62,653 bases of DNA, taken from positions 1 to 62,653 of the forward strand of contig DUBF01000123.1 of the NCBI GenBank assembly GCA_012960465.1, given 5' to 3'. Shown here piece after piece: positions 46,414 through 55,629 of the stretch. The position numbers and the translations under genes are program-made. The DNA comes from Rhodospirillales bacterium (GTDB taxonomy: Bacteria; Pseudomonadota; Alphaproteobacteria; Rhodospirillales; UBA2165). The notes under the pieces were generated by a model, which ran no database searches, was not told where the DNA came from, and saw only the letters and a program-made list of their open reading frames with translations. How positions within the stretch are numbered: position 1 is the first letter of the stretch; each line of letters starts with the position of its first letter.

Positions 46414-47739
46414 TCAACTCCCACCGCCATTTGACATCATATAATTTTTCCATGCCTGCATCATATGGCGAAGGGGCAATTCGCTCATTGAGCCTGGTGT
46501 TGACTTCCTAACCTCACCTTCCACTACGTCAAAGCCAGCATTCCGATGAAAACTAACCCAATCACCACCTTGAGATTCAAGTCCATGCTGGACTTTCCAC
46601 CAATTAAAAAGGTCATCAGCATTGACCATAGTCGAAGGGGAATTGACCAAATAGTAATAGCCAAGTGCTCGCTTATAAATAGCCTCTGGCGCACCTTTTA
46701 ATCTAAAGTGCCAAATTTCGGTCAACGTACGATCCGGACCCAATGGTCTGATAGTTCTTAACTGTTGCAAGGGTGGTTGAACTGAAAGACACGGATAGAC
46801 CAAAACATGGTGTAAATTTACACCAAGAATTTCCTCTGCTTTCTTTTCACCGTAAGCATCATACATTAACCTTACGTATTCATTGGTATCTGGATCATCA
46901 GGACGTATCCCCATATAACCCTCCAAACTACAATGTCCCTGTGGATGAGCAACGGTACCAAATTTGCCCCATCCATCAATGCCGATGCGCGCAAAATCTG
47001 ATAAAAACCCGTATGCTATGGGCGGCTCTTCACCTGCACTCCTCATATCTTTTTCAATAGTCATGGCTGCAATGCCCGTCGACTCATGAGTTGCACCCGG
47101 ATGAGATGCATCTAACTGGTTTTCCAAAAATATTTTCCAATTAGATTGTTGCACCATCTGAAAGCATTCACCAACCACCTCAGTTTCACCGCCTGGCGCT
47201 CGATCGATCAACTGATCAAAGGCAACTTTTGAATTACCAAGATGGCTCTCTAAGCTGGGACCGTCTTCAGCTAACGATGCAAACCAAAACCCACGATAAT
47301 TATCAACACGCGGAGCTTTTTGTACCTGAAATTCCGGATCATCCATTTTTAGATTAGTACCATCATATCCTTCTGAGGCAGGAATTTGATCAAGTCTGCC
47401 ATCTAAATCAAAAAACCAGGCATGATAAGAACACCGAATGCGTCGACCGGCATTCCCTTTTCGGGCAGTACATAACTGGGCTCCCCTGTGAGGACACCGG
47501 TTATAGAGCACGTGGATTTCACCATTATGATCACGGGTCATCATCATCGGCTGTCGGCCGACACGAGCCAAATAATAATCACCTGGATTTTTTACCTGAC
47601 TTTCATGTCCAATGTAGACCCAGAGGCGCTCAAAAATGCGCTCCATTTCTAGATCAAATAAGTCCTCGTCTACGTAAGCTTTCCGGTGCGCTCGATCTGG
47701 TTCCACCAGGGCTGAGATCTTGTCGTTGGTCCAGTTCAT
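46414..47739 (-). CDS. Rieske non-heme iron ring-hydroxylating dioxygenase, alpha subunit
   Basis: The 441-residue protein has a Rieske [2Fe-2S] site with Cys82, His84, Cys103 and His106 (RCPHRGAQLC ... CSYHAWFFDLDG). The catalytic domain has iron ligands His213 and His218 in NQLDASHPGATHEST, with bridging Asp210. It dihydroxylates or demethylates an aromatic or similar substrate with electrons from a reductase that is not encoded here. It belongs to a leftward operon with the beta subunit, a ThDP enzyme and an alpha/beta hydrolase. The substrate is unknown. Confidence 0.94.
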   Translation of the reverse strand: MNWTNDKISALVEPDRAHRKAYVDEDLFDLEMERIFERLWVYIGHESQVKNPGDYYLARVGRQPMMMTRDHNGEIHVLYNRCPHRGAQLCTARKGNAGRRIRCSYHAWFFDLDGRLDQIPASEGYDGTNLKMDDPEFQVQKAPRVDNYRGFWFASLAEDGPSLESHLGNSKVAFDQLIDRAPGGETEVVGECFQMVQQSNWKIFLENQLDASHPGATHESTGIAAMTIEKDMRSAGEEPPIAYGFLSDFARIGIDGWGKFGTVAHPQGHCSLEGYMGIRPDDPDTNEYVRLMYDAYGEKKAEEILGVNLHHVLVYPCLSVQPPLQQLRTIRPLGPDRTLTEIWHFRLKGAPEAIYKRALGYYYLVNSPSTMVNADDLFNWWKVQHGLESQGGDWVSFHRNAGFDVVEGEVRKSTPGSMSELPLRHMMQAWKNYMMSNGGGS

Positions 47740-47775
47740 TTTACCACCCTTTTTTTAAATTAACCTGAAGTTAGC

Positions 47776-49503
47776 TTAATCCCTTCCGCCCGGAGTAGTA
47801 ATCACGTTCAATAGAACTGAAGTACCGCTACGTACTTTTTCTAATGCCCCTCGCATCGCGCCTTCAAGCTTTGCCGGATCATCGACCATTTCACCATACC
47901 CTCCGCAAGCTTCCATTATCATTTCATAATTCGGACTAGGAGCTAAACTAGTGATTGGCATTTCATTTGCCTTGACGGCCTTTCCATTCGGGTACATTAC
48001 TCGTGTAGATCGATTAACAGCAAACCATTGAGCATTATTCATAACCACCGTCAGCGTCGCTAAATTCTGCGCTTTGGCTACAAAATGAGCTGGTGTGGGG
48101 CCGCCGAACATATAAGAACCATCGCCTACAAATAAAATAACATCGCGATCGGGTTCCGCTAATTTTGCTCCCAATGCTGCACCTAAACCAAATCCCAAAC
48201 CACCGGCTTGTGCACCACTTACAATACTTCCAGGTACTTTATAATCTATGTGATCAATATTAAGACCGAGTTCACTTACGATAATACTATTATCGGCCTT
48301 AACTTTATTTAGACATGCCGCAACCCAACTTGCCAAGATTGGAGTATTGCTCCCTGCCATATCCATTACTTTCTTTTTCTTTGCCATATGCTCATTATGG
48401 ATTTTTGTTATTTTAGCTAGACGGGTTTTAATATCAGACGACTTTAGATCTTTATGAAGTCTTAGGGCCTTTCCTATTAGTTCAATACTTTGTAAGGGCT
48501 CACCTGAAATTGCGACATCCATCTCAAAACCCCGGTAGGGTAATCCAGAATAATGAGGGTCAGGAGAGAGATGAATGAGTTTAGCTTTTTTATTGGGCTC
48601 TACATTTCTCGGGACCCATGGGACTGCACTCTCAAGCACCAAAACCAAATCGGCATCGGGAAGATATTCACCAACGGCAAACCCGAGGTTCATCGGATGA
48701 TCAGAGAGCAAACTTGGACCTCCAACCTGGATAACCGGTAAGGCAAAACGTTTAGCTAAACTGCCCAAGATTTCAGTCACACCTGATCGTTGTCCAACTG
48801 CCCCAGCGATAATCAATGGGTTTGTCGAAGCAACAATTAAATTTGCTGCTTGCTCTATAACTGATTCTGAGGGAACAGCCACGGTATTACCCAAAGGACG
48901 TTTCCTTGGCAATATCCTATCTTTACTTACCATATGACCTAATACTTCACGTGGTAAATTCAAATAGACCGGACCACGAGGCTCGGACATTGCTATATCT
49001 AAGGCGCGATTAACTATTTTCTCAACAGGTTGATTATCCCGTAATTCATAGTCCCATTTAACGTATTCACGCAACATACCGCCTTGGTCAAAATTCTCCT
49101 GGCTCCAGTGAATTCCAATATTTCTCGATCCAATATCGCCAGTTTCAGTAAGTGGTGTACGTCCGGCCATAACCAAAATTGGTACGTTATCACGAGATGC
49201 ATTCATCACCCCACAAATTGTATTTGCTGTCCCAACCGTCACGTGTACCATCACTGCCGCAGGCTTTCCAGAAACCCGGTAATAGCCCTCCGCCATCGCC
49301 ATTGCGACATTTTCATGGGGCACCGTTACAAACTGCGGAACCTTAAATCCCGCCTGCGAAGATGCTACTAAAGCTTCAATAATAGGAGCAAAGTCGGTTC
49401 CACCATTGGCAAATACATACTCAATACCATTATCCATGAGCGCAGCGAGAAAGGTTTCTGCAACAGTAATCTGTTTATCAGATATTTTGATAACTTTATC
49501 CAT
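47776..49503 (-). CDS. Thiamine-diphosphate enzyme, benzoylformate decarboxylase/ALS-like
   Basis: The 575-residue protein has the PYR domain with Glu64 in VPHENVAMAMAEGYY, a central domain, and a PP domain with GDGSYMFGGPTPAHF ... VVMNNAQWFAVN as the ThDP/Mg site. It belongs to the acetolactate synthase/decarboxylase superfamily. Placed directly before Rieske dioxygenase genes, it probably decarboxylates or condenses a 2-oxo acid from ring or side-chain breakdown (inference). It differs clearly from the other ThDP enzyme at 20697-22343. Confidence 0.9.
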   Translation of the reverse strand: MDKVIKISDKQITVAETFLAALMDNGIEYVFANGGTDFAPIIEALVASSQAGFKVPQFVTVPHENVAMAMAEGYYRVSGKPAAVMVHVTVGTANTICGVMNASRDNVPILVMAGRTPLTETGDIGSRNIGIHWSQENFDQGGMLREYVKWDYELRDNQPVEKIVNRALDIAMSEPRGPVYLNLPREVLGHMVSKDRILPRKRPLGNTVAVPSESVIEQAANLIVASTNPLIIAGAVGQRSGVTEILGSLAKRFALPVIQVGGPSLLSDHPMNLGFAVGEYLPDADLVLVLESAVPWVPRNVEPNKKAKLIHLSPDPHYSGLPYRGFEMDVAISGEPLQSIELIGKALRLHKDLKSSDIKTRLAKITKIHNEHMAKKKKVMDMAGSNTPILASWVAACLNKVKADNSIIVSELGLNIDHIDYKVPGSIVSGAQAGGLGFGLGAALGAKLAEPDRDVILFVGDGSYMFGGPTPAHFVAKAQNLATLTVVMNNAQWFAVNRSTRVMYPNGKAVKANEMPITSLAPSPNYEMIMEACGGYGEMVDDPAKLEGAMRGALEKVRSGTSVLLNVITTPGGRD

Positions 49504-49606
49504 TTAAAAATTTCCCACCAAATTTATTTAGATATAGCTCTACAATAAAATAAATATTAGTCAGAATTCTAGATATTACCAACAAATATTTTTACAATCT
49601 ATCTAG

Positions 49607-50824
49607 TTAGAAGTACGCCTCGCCAGGTCCCACGGGCGGTTCCCATTCACAATCACTAAATGGACCGGCACCTTTGACTCCAACATAAGTTATCCGATCT
49701 TCATTGGTCTTATTTTTCAATAAGGCCCGAGAAAGCCAATCAATAATATAATGATGACAGTCTAATTTTCCTAGATTTGGAATACCCCAAAGCGGGTGAA
49801 ATTGATCCTCAATAACCCACATTTCTTTGCGAGCTGTTATATCACCGTAAACTTCAACAGCATCTTCCAAAGGACATAAGGGGTCAAACTCACCCGTAAC
49901 CAACAACGTTGGACATTTAACTTTATCTGCATAGCCTTTTACAGTCATCCCGATCGCCATTTTATCAAACTCATCTTCGTCATCCATGCCCGCCATATAC
50001 ATAAACTGCTGTTTGAAACGGGGCGAAGACTGGGTAAAAATTGTATTATTTGGATTGAAACAGGCTACTCCACTGGCCAATGCCGCTGGGCGATGGTCAT
50101 AACTCGCAAGACGCAGGGACCAATAGCTACCCATACTCACACCATAAATTCCAATTTTATCCGATATTATTTCCTCTCTAGACTGTAAATAATCAATTAC
50201 CGCGGCGCCAGCGCGTTCATAATTATCACCAACGGCACGAATTTTCTGGATATTAGAATTACCTTGACCCGGTCCGTCCATCGACAGAATGTGCATACCG
50301 CGAGCAATTGCAGGATTACCATGCACTTTAGGAAAAGCTTCCTTTGTTTGATCCATCCCAGGCACATAAATTACACAAGGTGCTTTACGCCGATCTGGAA
50401 GGAGATGAAGCAAACAAGAAATTGTTTTTCCATCATCAAAAGGAACTTCCACACGCTCTACAGGATAGGGAGCAACTGCAGATCGAAGATCAACAACCTT
50501 ATTCAAACAATCATAAAGCTCCAATTTAACCGGATTATCATCATAAAATATCGGGTGTTGTGCCATTCGATAAGCTTCGATAGCGTGGTCATAGTGTTCA
50601 CATGCTGTCGCATCAAAGCCCTCAGCCTGTGCTCGGCACCCAAGACTTTCATCATGTTCAGCCTTTAAACGCCATTGCTTTGGCAACATACGATAATTAT
50701 GCGCGCGCGTTGGCGTCTCTAAATCATCACGCTCAAAATTCTGAACACGACCCCGCATATTAAGTGCAAGATCAAGCATCCATTGTTGGTTATCACGTTT
50801 GGTGCGAAGCTTGCGTATCGACAT
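49607..50824 (-). CDS. Alpha/beta hydrolase, FrsA/DHPON-hydrolase-like
   Basis: The 405-residue protein has a helical N-terminal domain (about 1-130) and an alpha/beta hydrolase core: YVPGMDQTKEAF, nucleophile elbow GVSMGS, VTGEFDPLCP with the Asp and DQFHPLWG with the His. The layout matches the 2,6-dihydroxypseudooxynicotine hydrolase/FrsA group, which includes C-C bond hydrolases and esterases. It is the first gene of the leftward operon with ThDP enzyme and dioxygenase genes. The start has an AGGAG-type SD. The exact substrate is unknown. Confidence 0.87.
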   Translation of the reverse strand: MSIRKLRTKRDNQQWMLDLALNMRGRVQNFERDDLETPTRAHNYRMLPKQWRLKAEHDESLGCRAQAEGFDATACEHYDHAIEAYRMAQHPIFYDDNPVKLELYDCLNKVVDLRSAVAPYPVERVEVPFDDGKTISCLLHLLPDRRKAPCVIYVPGMDQTKEAFPKVHGNPAIARGMHILSMDGPGQGNSNIQKIRAVGDNYERAGAAVIDYLQSREEIISDKIGIYGVSMGSYWSLRLASYDHRPAALASGVACFNPNNTIFTQSSPRFKQQFMYMAGMDDEDEFDKMAIGMTVKGYADKVKCPTLLVTGEFDPLCPLEDAVEVYGDITARKEMWVIEDQFHPLWGIPNLGKLDCHHYIIDWLSRALLKNKTNEDRITYVGVKGAGPFSDCEWEPPVGPGEAYF

Positions 50825-51108
50825 TTTTTTCTCCTTCTAAACAGTTTCCATAGCTTTTATGAAAAATAATACGATAAATACGCAATAAAACCCCTATTTT
50901 TACTCTTATCTATATTATGATTAAATAATAGGCGCTAAAAACGGTGTTTATAGAAATTTTTACTACGCTATAACAAAATTACACAGCGATTAGCTCGCTC
51001 AACCCTATAATAACAACATCTATAAGCTTGAAAAACAAACAGCAATAAAGCATTAAATAGGACTAAATCTTACAGACAGTTGCCATCTGCTTTGTTAGGA
51101 ACGTAAAT
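50825..51108. promoter_or_regulatory. Divergent control region between two catabolic operons
   Basis: The 284-bp AT-rich segment separates the leftward hydrolase/ThDP/Rieske operon from the rightward deacetylase/amidase/CocE operon. It must carry promoters for both. A 5-bp dyad AGCGA-TTAGC-TCGCT lies at 50985-50999 and could be part of an operator, but it is short. No -35/-10 pair stands out. Confidence 0.4.
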
Positions 51109-52008
51109 ATGAGCATGTCGCCAAGTGAACGCATCATTTTTAGCCCGGTATTTGGACGATCAAAATTAAGTCTTCCAAACGACGCACGCATGGTAATTTG
51201 GCCTTTGCTGGCTATGGAGGTATGGGATATTAATCGTCCGATGCCGCGCGTCGTATTAGCTCCTCCACAAGGAAACTTGCTTACACCTGACATACCAAAT
51301 TGGAGTTGGCATGAGTACGGCATGCGTTCAGGAATTTGGCGCCTAATCCAGATGTTTGATGATTTGAATATCAGACCTTGCGTTACCCTTAATGCGCGCG
51401 CCTGCACAGACTACCCGCAGGTCACAGAAGCTATTTTAAAAAGGGGATGGGAATTCAACGCACATTCATATGATCAAATAGCAATGCATAAAGTCGAAAA
51501 CCAGCAGGAAATGATTGAGAATACTTTAGACATCATTGCAAAATTTTCAGGACGCAAACCACGCGGATGGTTCGGGCCGGGGCTTACACAAACATTTGAA
51601 ACTTTAGATCATCTTGCAAAAGCGGGGATCCAGTACTTTGGTGACTGGGTGTTAGACGATCACCCCATTCCCGTTAAAACAATTCATGGCGACGTTATTG
51701 CCTTACCCTATAATTATGAAATTCATGATATAGCTCAACAAATGATCCAATTTCACGAGTCCGAAATTTTCTTAAAACGAGCGAAAGATCACTTTGATTG
51801 CCTATATAAAGAAAGTGCTGAAAATGCCCGTTTCATGTGTGTTGCTACTCACCCATACATATCTGGTGTACCACATCGCATTAAATATGTTCGAGAGGCA
51901 TACGAATATTTTTTGTCAAAACCAGGTGTAATCTCAATGGACGGCGAACAAATTTTGGATTGGTATCTGACGCAGAACAAAGATGTAAATTTAGCAAGTG
52001 CGACATAA
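51109..52008 (+). CDS. Polysaccharide deacetylase (NodB-fold) family protein
   Basis: The 299-residue protein has the NodB-type barrel of the PuuE-like group: CVTLNARACTDYPQVTEAIL, the metal-region segment WEFNAHSYDQIAMH, RKPRGWFGPGLTQTFETLDHL and THPYISGVPHR near the end. Many members hydrolyse amides (for example allantoin) rather than polysaccharides, and it has no signal peptide. With the adjacent amidase it may act on an amide or imide intermediate (inference). AGGA precedes the ATG. The next gene starts 2 bp after its stop. Confidence 0.85.
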   Translation: MSMSPSERIIFSPVFGRSKLSLPNDARMVIWPLLAMEVWDINRPMPRVVLAPPQGNLLTPDIPNWSWHEYGMRSGIWRLIQMFDDLNIRPCVTLNARACTDYPQVTEAILKRGWEFNAHSYDQIAMHKVENQQEMIENTLDIIAKFSGRKPRGWFGPGLTQTFETLDHLAKAGIQYFGDWVLDDHPIPVKTIHGDVIALPYNYEIHDIAQQMIQFHESEIFLKRAKDHFDCLYKESAENARFMCVATHPYISGVPHRIKYVREAYEYFLSKPGVISMDGEQILDWYLTQNKDVNLASAT

Positions 52009-52010
52009 AC

Positions 52011-53210
52011 ATGGCTAAGCTTAATCACAATATTAAAGATCCGGTAAACTGTTTTGTTCCCCATTCACCTCCAATCATAAAAGGCTCGACCTCAGGACCA
52101 CTTCAAGGCCTAACGTTCACAGTAAAAGACCTTTACGATATTGCTGACTATAAAACTGGCAATGGCAATCCAACGTGGTTAGAAACCCACGAACCGGCGG
52201 CAAATACGGCGGCAATCGTTCAGTCTTGCTTAAACGCTGGTGCAACAATGATAGGTAAAGTAATTTGCGATGAATTTTTTTATAGCTTTATTGGGGAAAA
52301 TGCTCATTACGGCACGCCCCTTAATAGCGCAGCACCCGGTAAAATCCCTGGAGGCTCATCATCGGGCTCAGTCGCGTCCGTTGCCGGAGGAATATGCGAT
52401 TTTTCCTTAGGAAGCGATACCGGTGGCTCAGTTAGAATACCAGCCGCGTTTTGCGGGCTTTATGGCTTAAGACCTACTTACGGACGGCTTAATTTACATG
52501 GAGCTACAGCCATGGCACCAAGCTTTGATACAGCGGGTTGGTTTGCCCGGGACCTTGATGTTTTTTTAAAGGTCGGCAACGTGCTTCTAGATCGTCATTC
52601 GGCTACGGCTGAAATTGAAAAAGTACGAGTAGCTGAGTTTGCTTTCGATTTTTCTGATGATGAAGTTTCTATACCACTACAAAAATGGATTGAATCTGAT
52701 CAATGCAATTTATCTCTACAAAGTCCCGTAACAGAACTACCGGACGAAATTATACTCGACAATGCTCGTGAAGCATTTCGTATTATTCAAGCCAGAGAAG
52801 TTTGGCAAACTTTTGGCTCTTGGATTGAAAAAACCAAACCCACCTTCGGTCCTGGGGTTAAAGAACGAATGGATATAGCTAAAACTGTTACAGATGAAGA
52901 ACGAGATGCGCAAATATTATACAAAAAGAAAGTTACTGCCGCTTTCCAGGAAATGGTGCCGCTGGGCACTGTTCTAGCACTACCCGTCACGGCGTCTCTT
53001 CCTGTGGACATCAATACTGATCCAGAAATTCTGAATACCTACCGAGCCAAAACACTTAGCTTGGTTTGTTTAGCCAGTCTCTCTGGATTACCGCAAATTT
53101 CAATTCCAGTAACACATTCAAACGGTATTCCAGTCAGTTTAGGACTAATCGGTTGGGCAGATGGAGATGAGGCACTATTATCATTGGCATCAAACTTAAT
53201 GCAAAGGTGA
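52011..53210 (+). CDS. Amidase signature family hydrolase
   Basis: The 399-residue protein carries the amidase signature: Lys39 in TFTVKDLYD, the Ser-rich loop PGGSSSGS (113-120) and Ser140 in GSDTGGSVRIPA. These form the Ser-cisSer-Lys triad. It hydrolyses an amide or related bond; the substrate is unknown. It is shorter than typical GatA and has no GatB/C context, so it is catabolic. The start at 52011 fits because it follows the deacetylase stop by 2 bp; the frame opens further upstream within that gene. Confidence 0.92.
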   Translation: MAKLNHNIKDPVNCFVPHSPPIIKGSTSGPLQGLTFTVKDLYDIADYKTGNGNPTWLETHEPAANTAAIVQSCLNAGATMIGKVICDEFFYSFIGENAHYGTPLNSAAPGKIPGGSSSGSVASVAGGICDFSLGSDTGGSVRIPAAFCGLYGLRPTYGRLNLHGATAMAPSFDTAGWFARDLDVFLKVGNVLLDRHSATAEIEKVRVAEFAFDFSDDEVSIPLQKWIESDQCNLSLQSPVTELPDEIILDNAREAFRIIQAREVWQTFGSWIEKTKPTFGPGVKERMDIAKTVTDEERDAQILYKKKVTAAFQEMVPLGTVLALPVTASLPVDINTDPEILNTYRAKTLSLVCLASLSGLPQISIPVTHSNGIPVSLGLIGWADGDEALLSLASNLMQR

Positions 53211-53287
53211 GTTACCAAAATCAAAGATTATCGCTAAATCAATTTTTTCCTAATCTAATACCCTGAATACTATTAAGGAAAGAACCC

Positions 53288-53761
53288 TTGAAAATATTAG
53301 ATACAGATATGAGAGCAATCATTAGCGAAACTATACTTTGTTTTGCTGCGACAGTTAATCAAGACGGAAGCCCCAATCTCTCTCCAAAAAGTACCCTAAA
53401 AGTTTTCGACGATAACCACTTAATATTTGCAAATATCGCATCACCAAAAACAATTTCTAATCTAAAACAAGACCCCCGTATCGAAATTAATTGTGTTGAT
53501 ACTTTTTCCCGGCGTGGTTACAGATTTAAAGGTAGAGGTATTGTTCATTCGATTGGTAGTAAGATACACGGTGATCTCCTTCTCGAAATTAAAAATGAAC
53601 ATGGCAAAAGGATCCCTGTTCTTGATGCCGTCCTTATCGAGATCCTCGAAGCAAAACAGGTCCTGTCACCTGCGTACCAATTTGTCAAAGGTGTGACTGA
53701 GGATAGTTTACGCAATGCGTATATGAACAAATATAATGTTCAGCCCTTAGTAAAAAAATAA
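53288..53761 (+). CDS. Pyridoxamine 5'-phosphate oxidase-like (split-barrel flavin-binding) protein
   Basis: The 157-residue protein has the split-barrel start CFAATVNQDGSPNLSPKSTLKVF and IFANIASPKTISNLKQDPRIEINCVD of the PNPOx-like family, which binds FMN or F420 and is often redox-active or detoxifying. The start is a TTG at 53288 preceded by AAGGAAAG (53274-53281). It is the third gene of the rightward operon. A role in that pathway is unproven. Confidence 0.85.
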   Translation: MKILDTDMRAIISETILCFAATVNQDGSPNLSPKSTLKVFDDNHLIFANIASPKTISNLKQDPRIEINCVDTFSRRGYRFKGRGIVHSIGSKIHGDLLLEIKNEHGKRIPVLDAVLIEILEAKQVLSPAYQFVKGVTEDSLRNAYMNKYNVQPLVKK

Positions 53762-53827
53762 TTAGACCTTAAACGAATATAAGAAATACCAAGAAATAAA
53801 CGATTAGATAGTGATGAGAGGTGTGAA

Positions 53828-55603
53828 ATGAGTGACGATAACGGGTCAACCAACAAAAATTATAAAACTGACTTTCGCGATGGAATGGCCATTGACTGGG
53901 ATGTACCAATCAAAATGGATGATGGAATCGTCTTACGTTGCGATGTCTATCGACCTCTAAAAGATGGTCAATATCCGATAATTCTCTCTTACGGACCCTA
54001 TGGTAAGTGGCTCCACTTTGAGGATGGATATGGCGACCAATGGAGACGAATGTGCGAATCGCGCCCTGATGTTCCAGCCAACTCGACTAATAAGTACCAA
54101 CAATGGGAAGTTGTAGACCCGGAAAAGTGGGTTCCTGATGATTACATCGTTATTCGGGTAGATTCAAGGGGTGCGGGTCGATCCCAAGGCGTTATTGATA
54201 TATGGTCATTACGTGAAGCTCAGGATCAGGCTATTTGTGTCGATTGGGCTGGTGTTCAACCATGGTCAAACGGTAAGGTTGGTCTAAACGGCATTTCATA
54301 TTATGCAGAAAATCAATGGCAAACTGCTGCCCTGCAGCCCAAGCATTTAGCAGCTATGTGTGCCTGGGAAGGGGCCCTTGATTATTACCGTGACATGGCT
54401 TGGCATGGTGGTATTTTTTGTCGTGGGTTTGTACAAGACTGGTCAACGGCTCAGGTCTATACGTTGCAAAATGGTCGTGGGTCTCGCGGGCATCGCTCTC
54501 GTATGACAGGAGATTGGGTATCCGGTCCCGAAACACTGACCGAGGAAGAACTCGGTGGAAATCGTCGGAACTTTTATGCCGACTGTTTGGCAAATAAATT
54601 AGATACAGATGAATTCTGGCAATCGCGTATGCCGGATCATTCTAAAATCAAAACGCCAATGCTTTCAACCGCAAATTGGGGTGGTCAAGGTCTTCATCCC
54701 CGGGGTAATTTTGAAGGATTTGTGCGCTCTGCCTCTAAGAACAAATGGCTTGAGGTCCATGGCATCGAACATTGGACCCATTTTTATACAGATTATGGTC
54801 TGGATTTACAGAAGCGATTTTTTGGTCACTTTTTAAAAGGTGAAGATACCGGTTGGATAGAAAGACAGCCAAAAGTTCAGCTCCAAATTCGTTATCCCGG
54901 TGAAACATTTGTCGAACGCCATGAAAACGAATGGCCATTAGCACGAACTGATTGGACCAAATTCTATATCCATCCCGATAGCATGACTATTTCAGAGGAA
55001 AAACAAACGTCAAAATCTTCGGTAGAATATCTGGGGCTATCGGATGGTGTAACTTTTTTATCTGATCCGCTTACAGAAGATATGGAGATCACGGGCCCAA
55101 TTTCCTCAAAATTATGGGTTTCCTCTGAAACAAATGATGCCGATTTATTTTTGGTACTCAGAGCTTTCACTCCAGACATGAAAGAAATTACCTTCCAGGG
55201 CGCCCTCGATCCTCATACACCACTTGCTCAGGGTTGGTTGCGATGCTCGCATCGAAAGCTTGATGAAGACCTGACCCTACCCTATAGGCCGTACCATACT
55301 CACGATGAAATCCAACTACTTACGCCAAATGAAACCTATGAAGTAGATGTTGAAGTTTGGCCAACATGTATTGTCATGCCAAAAGGACACAGAATTGGCT
55401 TCTCAATACGCGGAAAAGACTACGTCTACCCTGGAGATAGTGGTACTAATTTTGGCGAATATGCAAGTTGGACGGGATGCGGTCTTTTTAAACATGACGA
55501 TCCCGTCGACCGACCTGCTGAAGTTTTTGGGGGCGAAGTTACATTGCATACAGGACCTGATCAACAAGCATTTATTATGTTACCAGTCATCCCAACCGGC
55601 TGA
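53828..55603 (+). CDS. CocE/NonD-family hydrolase (first of a tandem pair)
   Basis: The 591-residue protein begins with an X-Pro dipeptidyl-peptidase-like alpha/beta hydrolase domain: VPIKMDDGIVLRCDVYRP, RVDSRGAGRSQG and nucleophile elbow LNGISYYA (Ser157). The C-terminal jelly-roll domain (about 350-591) includes YRPYHTHDEIQLLTPNETYEVDVEVWPT. CocE enzymes cleave esters and some amides or lactones. SD GAGAGGTG precedes the ATG. The next gene is a close paralogue. No signal peptide. Confidence 0.92.
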   Translation: MSDDNGSTNKNYKTDFRDGMAIDWDVPIKMDDGIVLRCDVYRPLKDGQYPIILSYGPYGKWLHFEDGYGDQWRRMCESRPDVPANSTNKYQQWEVVDPEKWVPDDYIVIRVDSRGAGRSQGVIDIWSLREAQDQAICVDWAGVQPWSNGKVGLNGISYYAENQWQTAALQPKHLAAMCAWEGALDYYRDMAWHGGIFCRGFVQDWSTAQVYTLQNGRGSRGHRSRMTGDWVSGPETLTEEELGGNRRNFYADCLANKLDTDEFWQSRMPDHSKIKTPMLSTANWGGQGLHPRGNFEGFVRSASKNKWLEVHGIEHWTHFYTDYGLDLQKRFFGHFLKGEDTGWIERQPKVQLQIRYPGETFVERHENEWPLARTDWTKFYIHPDSMTISEEKQTSKSSVEYLGLSDGVTFLSDPLTEDMEITGPISSKLWVSSETNDADLFLVLRAFTPDMKEITFQGALDPHTPLAQGWLRCSHRKLDEDLTLPYRPYHTHDEIQLLTPNETYEVDVEVWPTCIVMPKGHRIGFSIRGKDYVYPGDSGTNFGEYASWTGCGLFKHDDPVDRPAEVFGGEVTLHTGPDQQAFIMLPVIPTG

Positions 55604-55629
55604 ACTTGGTAAATAAGGATATAAATATT